This document shows, one piece after another, positions 56,480-64,000 of a stretch of DNA of 64,000 bases. The translations under genes and the position numbers were made by a program. Under the pieces are notes generated by a model, which worked only from the letters and a program-made list of their open reading frames with translations, was not told the origin of the DNA and searched no databases. Every line of letters starts with the position of its first letter. Position 1 is the first letter of the stretch. The stretch is from Mikania micrantha (lineage: Eukaryota; Streptophyta; Magnoliopsida; Asterales; Asteraceae), in the NCBI GenBank assembly GCA_009363875.1, contig CM018680.1:10053426-10117425 (forward strand), in the 5' to 3' direction.

Positions 56480-57627
56480 CAACCCGATCGAGCCGTCACT
56501 CGATGCGTGTCTCCATACATTTATTCAACATACTCTTAACATTTCCAAAACCCAGACGTTGTTTTCCTCACGCTCTCTGCTTACGTACGCGTGAGCAATA
56601 CTAAACGTCTGGTGTGTGAAAGTCACGCCAACAATTTGAATAAATGGAAGTCGCTACTGGTTCGTTTTATACGTCATCAGTACGTGCGTAAATGTACGCC
56701 ACCAGCAATACGATTTTGGATGACAGAAGAAAATGTCTTCCATGACGTTTGTTTTAGGATCTTCCCGGGTATAGTAAACATAACGCTGACTATGAAGTAG
56801 GTTTTCGAAAACCTGCATCGGAGTATCACCGAATTTCTTCTTATTTTTCATTTTTTGTTTTAAATTGTATACATATCTAGAGATGGAGACGTTTGCAGGG
56901 TTATGTTTCTCTATGCTTGAAAGAATGTTACGAGGATCCATGTGTTGCTCGGTCGATTCTCAACCATATGTTGTTCCTCCTGCGTGAATCTTCTAACATA
57001 TGGATGACCCTCTAGATTCTGAGCAGGTTCGTGATTGTGATTGTCGTTAATCACCTGTAATTTCCAAGATTCACGAACTTCGTTGTATAACCCTATCGGT
57101 TGAAATGGGCAATCGATTTTCTTGTTGCCTGACCGTCTAAAGATTGCAATGCTATTATGCTTGCCACCACGGTCACACATTAGCCAGACCTTGATAACAT
57201 TGCCTGTTGTCTTTGATTTCTTCGTTCTTCTTTTGACTACAATGTAACCGTTGTCTAGTGCTCTACTTTTCACCCACCCTACCAGCGCTTCTTCGGACAC
57301 AAATTCCTGACATATAAAAATAATAAATACCATAACTAATAATCATTATATACAATCATAAACATCTATGTTCCAGTTAGGTGTACCTCGTTTATTTCCC
57401 AGTTAATGTGTGAATTGGCCGGATTTTCTTCATAAGTCTCCTCCGGGTTACTTTGTTTACTGTCAGTATACACGAACCCATATTCGTTTTGTTGCGCATA
57501 CGATGCTTGACTTTCAAAACCAACATCAGCATAAGGTTCAGCATTTAGATATATCGTGCCGTATGAATACTCAACAGGAGGCTCTTCATTCAAATCTGGG
57601 ACGTAATTATTGAAAATATTCCCATCC
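56480..57627 (-). pseudogene. MULE-2 transposase, 5' part (FAR1 domain and start of DDE)
   Basis: After an acceptor-like TTCTAG, the exon at 57627-57387 reads GNIFNNYVPDLNEEPPVEYS. After an intron (57386-57307) a FAR1 DNA-binding domain follows: FVSEEALVGWVKSRALDNGY, VIKVWLMCDRGGKHNS, RRSGNKKIDCPFQPIGLYNE and INDNHNHEPAQNLEGHPYVR with the Cys/His ligands of the family. Past a frame change near 56940 come MDPRNILSSIEKHNPANVSI, GDTPMQVFENLLHS and FFCHPKSYCWWRTF, then QIVGVTFTHQTFSIAHAY and the family motif CMETR...VT near 56500, where the outer LTR cuts it. Roughly the last 250 residues are missing. Its 5' side faces the palindrome array at 57735. Confidence 0.85.
57307..57386 (-). other. Predicted intron of MULE-2 transposase
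   Basis: GAG|GTACAC at the 5' end and ATGTCAG|GAATTTGTG at the 3' end, 80 bases, AT-rich; joins the NWEINE and EFVSEEALVGWV reading frames. Confidence 0.6.
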
Positions 57628-57734
57628 TAGAACAACATCGTTATAAACTTGAATGTAGTGTGAAAAATATTGGAAAATTGATACATTCGTTTGAAACGAT
57701 CGAAGTTTATATAGAAAGTTAAAAGTTTTTCAAG

Positions 57735-58015
57735 ACGACCCATAATGGTTAGTACGACCTGTCTTGCTTCAAATCATTGTTCTAGGGTGTGAGCAATGTC
57801 AGGGGTGAAAAAGCAAGACGGGCCGTACATGTCAGTAAGGGCCGTCTTGCTTCAAATCATTGTCCTGGGTTGTCAGGGAATGTTTGTACGATGAATGAGA
57901 CGGGTCGTACTGCTCAGTACGCCCTGTCTTGCTGTCAATCATTGGGGTGGGATGTCAGAGGAATGTTGACAGATGACTGAGACAGGCCGTACAAGGCAGT
58001 ACGGGTCGTCTTGAG
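57735..58015. repeat. MULE-2 right subterminal palindrome array
   Basis: Four units of about 80-85 bases. Each has arms like AAGACGGGCCGTAC facing GTAAGGGCCGTCTT across six to seven bases, followed by a spacer with AATCATTG and TGTCAG(G)GAATGTT. Between units the arm sequence varies (GACGACCC, GACGGGCC, GACGGGTC, GACAGGCC) and pairing is mostly kept. It lies about 110 bases upstream of the transposase 5' region. Confidence 0.85.
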
Positions 58016-58049
58016 GGTGTATTTTTAAATTTTGAGGTGTTAGTTTCAT

Positions 58050-58605
58050 TAGGGCTGTAAACGAACCGAACGTTCAGTGAACAGTTCATGAACCGTTCGG
58101 TGGGAAGTTCGTTTATGTTCGTTCGTTTAATAAATGAACAAACACGAATAAGAAATTCAGTTCGTTTGCTTAAATGAACGAACATGAACAGAGGTCGTGT
58201 TCGTTCATTTGTGTTCGTAAACGTTCGGTAACATGTTCGTTTACATTTGTTTATGTTCGGTTAAGTTCCTTTATTTTATTTATTCATTAAATGTGTTGTA
58301 TATTTTTGATTTTTATTTTAATGCCATAATATTTAAGTTATTTTTAGTTTAATACTATAATCTTTTAATTTATATATTTATAAATGATTATCTCCAATGT
58401 TTGAAATTAAGAATGTTTATTTATATTGTTCAAATAATATGTGTTCGTTAGCGTTCGTGAACCATTCGAGAACAAGCTAAATTCCTTAATGAACGAACAT
58501 GAACACGAATTTTCGTTCGGTTAGCGTTTGTGAACAAGTTAAAAGTTAAACGAACGAACACGAACAAGGGCTCGTTCATATTCGTTCGCTTCGTTTACAG
58601 CCCTA
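58050..58605. mobile_element. hAT-like MITE, 556 bp
   Basis: Terminal inverted repeats of 23 bases starting TAGGGCTGTAAACGAA, one mismatch. The eight-base flanks AGTTTCAT and AGTTTAAC match at six positions, as expected for an aged hAT duplication. The interior is AT-rich between GTTCGTTC-rich arms and has no ORF. It is inserted in the right TIR of MULE-2. Confidence 0.85.
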
Positions 58606-58620
58606 AGTTTAACACAACCC

Positions 58621-58663
58621 TTTATTTATGGGAGTGGTTATTCCCACACCCCACAAACAAGTG
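58621..58663. other. Junction of MULE-2 and MULE-3
   Basis: Contains an 18-base near palindrome around GGGAGTGGTTATTCCCAC. It belongs to neither transposase; its source is unclear. Confidence 0.3.
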
Positions 58664-60282
58664 CTCGACTCTATTGCTTGTATGTTGACCGAAGTTCCGG
58701 TTTTTGTTGGTCCAAGCAGATACAAACATTTCTTTGTAATTGTTCAACCATGTTTGCGTTAAATATTTAAAATGCCTGAAACAAAACGTAACCACATAAT
58801 TAGTGTATATATTATGTATGTATGTATGTGTAAAAGCATACGCTGTCGTTTGTCTTTGTTTAGCTGTTCGTATAGCTTGTTATAACTGTATTGATAAATG
58901 TCCTCAGATGAAGACTCACACAATGTCGTCCACATATGGTTGAATCTGTTTCAATCACTGTTAGAAAAACTTGCCTTGCAGTGTATAGAAATGTTTTCGC
59001 TTATGTGCCACCTGCATAAGCACCTAGATGCGTCAGGAAATACTAGCTTACACGCATTGATCAGTGCAAGATCTCAGTCTGTTATTGTTACACGGGGCTC
59101 CATACACTTGTCTAACATTTATTTCAGCTTTTGCAATACCCACAAGTAATTCTCTTCACGTTCTTTTGATATAAACGCATGTGCAATACAAAACGTATGG
59201 TGTGTTGAAGTCACACCAACAATCTGTACAAACGTAATTCTTTACATGTTCGTTTTTTATGTGGCGTCGATAATTAGCACATGCGGGAACGCTCACCAGT
59301 ATGTGTACGACTTCGGATGACAGAAGAACACTTCCTCGACGACATTTGTTGCAGGATCTTCTCTGGTATAATATACATAGCCCTTAGAATACAATAGGTT
59401 TTCCAGAACCTGCATCGGAGTGGTACCTGCTTTCTTTTCATTTTTTATAATCTGTTGGGCGTTGTATATGTCCCTGATTACAGGAACATTATTAGGGCTT
59501 TGCTTCTTGATAGTTGACAGCATATTGCACGGGTCCATATGTTGTTATGTCAGCTGTCCTACCAATTTATGTTCGTCTTGAGACAACCTTCTTACAAATG
59601 GATGTCCCTCTAGATGTTGAGCAGCCTCATGGTTATGCTCGTCATTTCGGATCTCTAATTGCCAAACAAGACGCTTTTCGTTGTAAACACCAACCAGTTT
59701 AAATGGACATCTAATTTTCTTGTTGCCGGAGCATCTACACGTCGCTATGGTCTTGTGTTTGCCACTACGATCACAAACAAGCCATACCTTCTTTACAATG
59801 TCTCCTTTCTTTTTAGATCGAGCAGTGACTACAATATAACCATTGTCAACCGCTCTGTTTTTCACCCAGGCAACCAGCTCATCTTGAGACATAAATTCCT
59901 AAAATAATAACACGAAAGTCAATCTAAATTAAACCTTATTGGTATCCCAAAACACTTTAGCATGATGACCCCCATCGAAATAATCATGCCTGCTATTTTG
60001 TGGTTCTGAATATACATCATTTTCTTCATGCAAACTTTCATGTCTATATGAAGGCTGGCTTTCCTGTCCAAATTCATGCTGGTTTTCGTAATTATAAAAA
60101 GATTCAACGCAAGGTTCCTCATTTAAATCGGGAATCATATTCGTGTTGTATGATTGAAAGTTCGGTTCCTCGTTTAAATCAGGCAGCTCTTAAGGTCTAC
60201 TGTCACCATGATAAGATCGACCGTAAGAATCCTGTTCTATCTTGACGTCTCCAAAGAAGAAGCTAACGTCCCAAAATGACAT
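58664..60282 (-). pseudogene. MULE-3 transposase (FAR1 and DDE domains), nearly full N-terminal two thirds
   Basis: Starts MSFWDVSFFFGDVKIEQDSY at 60282; a stop follows SYHGDSRP, then PDLNEEP repeats (60165-60110). The FAR1 domain (59892-59545): MSQDELVAWVKNRAVDNGYI, KVWLVCDRSGKHKTIA, CSGNKKIRCPFKLVGVYNEK and RNDEHNHEAAQHLEGHPFVR. A frame change precedes MDPCNMLSTIKKQSPNNVPV (59538-59293). The DDE core follows: QIVGVTSTHHTFCIAHAFIS, WVLQKL, stop, MLDKCMEPRVTITD, stop, LALINACKLVFPDASRC, CRWHISENIS. After an intron with TTTCAG (about 58775), YKEMFVSAWTNKNRNFG runs to NRVE at 58664. The CDS stands opposite the array at 60443, as in the other two MULEs. Several stops make it dead. Confidence 0.85.
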
Positions 60283-60442
60283 TATGTGAATACAATAAGC
60301 AACCGAAATAATTCAAATAGAGAATGCGTAAGAAGAAAAACGCGAATGAATTCGAAACGTTCGTTTGTTCGATATATATATATATATATAATCAATGGAA
60401 TCTTACATCGTTTCGTTGGTTGTACGAGTTTTCAATTTCAAA

Positions 60443-60795
60443 ATTTTTATACATGTCGTATAGGCCTATATGTGGCGTATATGGCCATTTTCAGTACAAT
60501 CACCAGACTCTAAACCCAATTATTGTTCGTTATACGCCACGTACAACATTCTACGTGGCGTATAACTTTTTCAGCATGTCAGAGTCCAAACTGTTCCTAG
60601 CATATAATTGTCCTTTATACGCCACGTAGAGGCCACATCTCATCATTGTTTAGAAGTCTCAGTATTGGTTGTACGATGTTTTGTACGTAGCGTATAGGTC
60701 TTTACGTGGCGTACAACACCCAATCATTATCTAGAATGTCAGGGCAAATGTTGTTGTACGTGGCGTAGGGTACTATACCAGACGTACAAAGGGAG
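60443..60795. repeat. MULE-3 subterminal palindrome array
   Basis: Five palindrome sites of the TATACGCCACGTA / TACGTGGCGTATA type. One is a perfect 14-pair stem, TTATACGCCACGTA (60530-60543) with TACGTGGCGTATAA (60552-60565) around an eight-base loop. Others lie near 60450-60476, 60614-60630, 60683-60711 and 60754-60788. Spacers contain AATCATTATCTAGAATGTCA (60722-60741) and GCATGTCAGAG. Confidence 0.85.
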
Positions 60796-60910
60796 TGAGA
60801 ATATAGAATTGGATGTGAGATTAACAGAACCCTTATTTATTTAAAGGAATGCAATAAATTAATTATAATTTTACTTCACAATCTACATTGTTGAAATCGC
60901 TACAATCGCA

Positions 60911-61659
60911 ATGGAAGAAAGGAACAGTCATTTGCATGGGGAAGGGTTACATGGCGTGCATGAAAATGATATGGAGAGAGGAAAACAAAATAATGATAAA
61001 GCTGCCATTCCTTTGTCTTTTTCGGCTAACCAGATTTCCCATAACACTTTGGAAGATGGCTTTACTGGTTGCAATCCACAAGCTAAAATCACTCAGCCTT
61101 TTCCTTTTACGGCCCAGAATCATAGCCCTCAAAGCTTGGAGCACACTTGTAAGATTAAAAGAAAAATAAGAAGGGTTGCATCCCCATGTAGCTCAACTTT
61201 TTTTTTTTTGACAGCATATTATCCTACTTCTACACTACAACCAATATTACACTCTTGCTTTGATTTGAACCCAAGACCTTCTTTCTAATAGGCAATGTCT
61301 CTACCAAGTGGGCTAGTCCCACATTGGCCTCATGTAGCTCAACTAATTCTAGAGTTTATCCCACGGGTGATTTTCTGAGAACATCTCTCACAGAAGCTTC
61401 TCATCGGTTGATTAATACCACAAATGACGATCAAGATCATATTAATGCACGTGCATTGGATTGTCCCACTGCTGTTGAGGTCGATTCGATGGCAATAGAT
61501 CAAGGCAATGACCAGGTTGGAATTATGATGGCTGATATCCTTAAGGAAGTGGATATGACTATTCAGGTCTGTGAAAATGTCGGAATTGGCATTGGAAATT
61601 TTAAAGAACAAGTCCAAGCAGTGATTGAAGAAGAAGGTGTTTTGACTTCTGATCAATAA
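60911..61659 (+). pseudogene. LINE ORF1, C-terminal part, interrupted by a SINE
   Basis: The frame MEERNSHLHGEGLHGVHEND continues through KIKRKIRRVASPCSST, is cut by the SINE at 61199, and resumes in the same sense with NSRVYPTGDFLRTSLTEASH, VEVDSMAIDQGNDQVGIMM and ends VIEEEGVLTSDQ at 61659. It is hydrophilic, the linker expected after the DUF4283/zinc knuckle of plant L1 ORF1. No motif is diagnostic on its own; the call rests on the endonuclease directly downstream. Confidence 0.6.
61199..61330 (-). mobile_element. tRNA-derived SINE, 132 bp
   Basis: Flanked by a 14-base duplication CATGTAGCTCAACT (61185-61198 and 61331-61344). On the minus strand: A-box TAGCCCACTTGG (61315-61304), B-box GGTTCAAATC (61271-61262), and a terminal run of about 12 A (61210-61199). 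RNA polymerase III promoter spacing is normal. Confidence 0.9.
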
Positions 61660-61660
61660 A

Positions 61661-62021
61661 TAATATCTCTGTTAACTTAAGAGGGGTTGGTGACCATGAT
61701 AAGGCAAGTGGGATCAGGAGACTTCGAGCAATGTACTTCCTTGAAGTTCAAGAAACACAGATGACAGACCCAACAAAAATTAATTTTGAAAAATTCTTTG
61801 ATCAAGAGGCGACTAAGGCAAATGGAAGATCGGGTGGCCTCTTTTGCATGTGGAATCTTATGCTATTCGTGAAAATGGAGGTTATTAAAGCTAATAATTT
61901 TCTTTTTGTTTTGGGGTTTCTAGCTGGGCAGGCTATTAAGATCAAAAAGAATTTTGTGGCATGAATTACTATTGTTGAAAGCTTCTAAAGAGGGGCTGTG
62001 GATTTTAATGGGAGACTTTAA
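61661..62021 (+). pseudogene. LINE ORF2 endonuclease (EEP family), first part
   Basis: NISVNLRGVGDHDKASGIRR, FLEVQETQMTDPTKINFEKF (catalytic Glu in QET) and RSGGLFCMWNLM, then a frame change near 61925 to RLLRSKRILWHELLLL and GLWILMGDFNV (the GDFN motif with catalytic Asp and Asn). The frame is cut at 62021 by the LTR and continues at 63976 as NVVRSSE. The reverse transcriptase lies beyond the window. Confidence 0.8.
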
Positions 62022-62288
62022 TGTAGGTACCAAACTTTTGTTTCACAGTTGAATCAAACAAAAGATTACAAACAAGTATATTTGGTTTGAATATTGCAAT
62101 TGAAAACTCACGTACTAAACCTTCTGCCATTCATAAGACCCACAAACTTACATATAAATGAAATAAACACTACAACTAAAAACATGCATACGTGATAACA
62201 TAGGAGGAAAACCACCCCATGTTTTGACCCACTAACAAAAACTTATAATAATTAATAAACTACAAATAAACTTCTAATATGACCCATG

Positions 62289-63937
62289 TGTTGGATCAGG
62301 CTCCTACAATCACACTTGAAACACACACAATTTCACATACAAGAATATTTTCAGCTTCAAAGAAAATAACCACACACTAATTCATTGCAGATACATACAT
62401 AAATATGAAACCTAACCACTATCCCACTAACTCCTAATTAAACTAAACATGGCCCATGTCTTGTTTGACTCAACAAATGACAAAACTCAAACACTAATTT
62501 AAACACATGCTAAAATACTAAAACTCTTACCCACGACCCGTTTGCTGAATCCGAACCATCAAGATTAACCCAACATTCACCTCCTTAATCTTGATGTCGG
62601 TTCTTGTTTCTTGCTTGCATCCGTTCTTGCTCTTCTTGCTACGAGCCATACATGGCTCAATACTTGCTATATGAACCTCGTAGGTCCGTTCTTGCTCGGT
62701 CTTCTTTCTTTCTAACGTGAACACATTCGGTCTAATGTGAACTCTTTCGGTCTTTGTTCACAATCGGTCTAAACTTTCTTCCGAAACAAAACTCGTCTCG
62801 GTCTTTCTTTCAAGTTGTTCGGTTTATTACGGCTTCACTCTCTTGTCGTCGGTCTTTCTTTCTAATCTCCCACCGGAATTCACTTTCCGGCAGCGGACTT
62901 TCTTCACGTCTGGTCTTCTTCGACGTCAATCTCTTACTTTTTTTTTTAACTTAGAAAATTGCCCTGCTTTGATTTGAACGTAACCTGCTTGCTGTAACTT
63001 AATTATAGCCGCAATTTCAAAGCCACACAGGCCCCTTTCTTTGTGAATTTCCACCGCCAACGTGAACAGCGTGTTGTCGATTGTTCTTTTCAACAACTAA
63101 AAACTTAACTTTCTGGGCTTCCTCAAGGTTGCGGTAGCCTTCAGATTGGATCTACGATTGACGAACAAATAGATCTTCTCCGTCTTCATCTGGCTTAATG
63201 AAACCGTAACCCTTGCTGCCGTGAAAGTGAATAACCACCCCCGTCGACGCTACATCCTCCATTGCTGCCTACCGCTATTGCTGAAACGGTATAAGATTTG
63301 GATAAAGAGTAAGACGAATAAAAACCCTAATTCTTATAAGCGTCTTTTGACTCCCCTCTGATTTTCAGTCCTGATGTTCGATTTATTTTAGTTCATCGGA
63401 ACTTACTTGCGACACCAAATCTTCAGTCACCGTCCCTTGCTATCTTCTAAACAGATGACCGGTGTTCAGTCCCTTTCCGAATAATTTTACTTTCTCTCTT
63501 TCGCATTCAAATTACTTGCTTCCAATCACCAAGTCGATCTGCGAAACTGTTTCTTCCTCATCCTGCAGCCAAAGGCTGCTCTCTTTCTCCTAGAACGACT
63601 CTCAAAACAACCACTCTTTCTTCACCCAAGCCCTAGGCTCTGATACCAATTGTTGGATCAGGCTCCTACAATCACACTTGAAACACACACAATTTCACGT
63701 ACAAGAATATTTTCAACTTCAAAGAAAATAACCACACACTAATTCATTGCAGATACATACATAAATATGAAACATAACCACTATCCTACTAACTCCTAAT
63801 TAAACTAAACATGACCCATGTCTTGTTTGACTCAACAAATGACAAAACTCAAACACTAATTTAAACACATGCTAAAATACTAAAACTCTGACCCATGACC
63901 CGTTTGCTGAACCCGAACCATCAAAATTAACCCAACA
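62289..63937 (-). mobile_element. Small non-autonomous LTR element (TRIM-like, 1649 bp) with captured gene piece
   Basis: LTRs of 287 bp (62289-62575 and 63651-63937) begin TGTTGGATCAGGCTCC and end AACCCAACA, about 11 base differences by eye. TSD CCATG at 62284-62288 and 63938-63942. The PBS TGGTATCAGAGCC is on the minus strand at 63648-63636 and the purine tract AAGGAGGTGAA at 62586-62576. The 1,075-bp interior codes for no gag or pol. It contains repeated TCGGTCTT words (62690-62860) and a cold-shock-domain sequence. Confidence 0.92.
63016..63262 (-). pseudogene. Captured cold-shock-domain (CSD) sequence inside the small LTR element
   Basis: From an ATG at 63262 the minus strand reads MEDVASTGVVIHFHGSKGYG then FIKPDEDGEDLFVRQS, a stop where Ser is expected, IQSEGYRNLEEAQKVKFLVV, and VHVGGGNSQRKGP. 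This is the plant CSD fold: the RNP-1-like KGYGFI and RNP-2-like DLFV(H/R)Q, which bind single-stranded nucleic acid, in the order and spacing of plant CSP/GRP2 proteins. The N-terminal W of the usual G-x-V-x-W-F is changed to H, the Gly-rich/zinc-knuckle tail is lost or garbled, and one stop interrupts it. It is in the sense orientation of the element. Confidence 0.8.
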
Positions 63938-64000
63938 CCATGACCCATAATTTAACCCGTCAAGATTACCCAACATTTAATGTTGTTCGTTCAAGTGAGG

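Larger units (their letters stand above)
31877..58620 (-). mobile_element. MULE-2: Mutator-like element split by about 24 kb of nested LTR elements
   Basis: The left edge (GGGTCATTTTATTTGAACAC, then AACACCCC, then AAGACGGGCCGTAC) and the inverted right edge (GGGTTGTG, AACACC, ACACCCTC, AAGACGACCCGTAC) match as imperfect terminal inverted repeats of about 65 bases. Both edges lead into the same palindrome type (arrays at 31931-32135 and 57735-58015). The transposase lies inside the right end. A solo LTR and its passengers (32559-56479) fill the middle and a hAT MITE sits in the right TIR. No target duplication was found. Confidence 0.65.
58664..60832 (-). mobile_element. MULE-3: Mutator-like element, 3'-truncated
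   Basis: The right terminus reads inward AAATAAATAAGGGTTCTGTT, AATCTCACATCC, the same type as MULE-2. The palindrome array (60443-60795) and transposase follow. The transposase stops short at 58664 after NRVE, next to the MULE-2 end, so the left end is missing. Confidence 0.7.
62022..63975. mobile_element. Small solo LTR (about 300 bp) in the LINE, itself interrupted
   Basis: TGTAGGTACCAAAC start and GATTACCCAACA end, flanked by TSD TTTAA (62017-62021 and 63976-63980). Removing it restores GDFNVVRSSE in the LINE. Its own body is 62022-62288 plus 63943-63975; the rest is the element at 62289-63937. Its end resembles the LTR end of its passenger, so the two are probably relatives. Confidence 0.85.
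60890..64000 (+). mobile_element. LINE (L1-type), 5'-truncated, runs off right edge
   Basis: An ORF1 tail is followed at once by an apurinic-type endonuclease frame. The upstream RNA-binding and zinc-knuckle part of ORF1 expected for plant L1 elements is absent, so the 5' end is truncated near 60890. Interrupted by a SINE and by a solo LTR. Endonuclease coding resumes after the LTR at 63976 and continues past the window. Confidence 0.8.

Noticed and set aside
62527..62724. Small ORF in the TRIM-like element interior
   Set aside because: Composed of the TCGGTCTT-type repeat and LTR sequence; no domain.

Overview
This is a plant nuclear window, almost certainly from a repeat-rich eudicot and most likely an Asteraceae species. 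That placement is an inference. It rests on a SIRE-type copia element carrying an extra 3' ORF, long-LTR Tekay/Del-like gypsy elements, FAR1-type MULEs and Ulp1-like transposon genes, all of a type I associate with composite genomes. One 100-base run of N (10282-10381) marks an assembly gap. There is a single apparently intact host gene, the 5' part of a tRNA pseudouridine synthase at the left edge. Two sulfotransferase genes are broken. Nearly everything else is transposable-element DNA, deeply nested.

Layout, left to right. 1-501: minus-strand PUS1/TruA-like gene, running off the edge. About 586-4457: MULE-1, a Mutator-like element with a decayed FAR1-type transposase and a retroelement gag-like ORF, bounded by hairpin arrays. 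4617-5356: NAM/Myb-like (Harbinger-associated) pseudogene. 5640-12226: fragments of several gypsy LTRs, with part of one integrase on the left side of the gap. 13830-15420: Ulp1-protease-family transposon gene remnant. 16233-17598: sulfotransferase pseudogene 1 and spacer. 17599-30511: sulfotransferase gene 2, cut in two by a complete 11,956-bp copia (SIRE-like) element at 18154-30109 with TSD GATTG. 31877-58620: MULE-2, split by a stack of nested elements. In that stack, an outer solo LTR (32559-56479, plus strand) contains an 18,084-bp tandem gypsy array (33903-51986, minus strand, TSD ATTTC) and a 2,524-bp solo LTR (52452-54975, TSD ATACG). The gypsy array itself carries a 2,357-bp solo LTR in gag (42069-44425, TSD CTTGC). 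58664-60832: MULE-3. From about 60890 to the right edge: a 5'-truncated LINE carrying a SINE (61199-61330) and a solo LTR (62022-63975, TSD TTTAA) that in turn holds a small LTR element (62289-63937, TSD CCATG).

The most unusual signal is structural rather than coding. All three MULEs have subterminal arrays of imperfect palindromes. The spacer motif is shared between elements, but the stem sequence differs from element to element while staying self-complementary. A similar stem-preserving pattern occurs inside three LTR families. The best case is a 12-unit array at 54272-54565 in which two stem positions covary in 12 of 12 units while a loop position varies freely. Other points of interest are the gypsy tandem array with three LTRs, the long third ORF of the copia element, and a cold-shock-domain sequence inside the small LTR element at 62289-63937.
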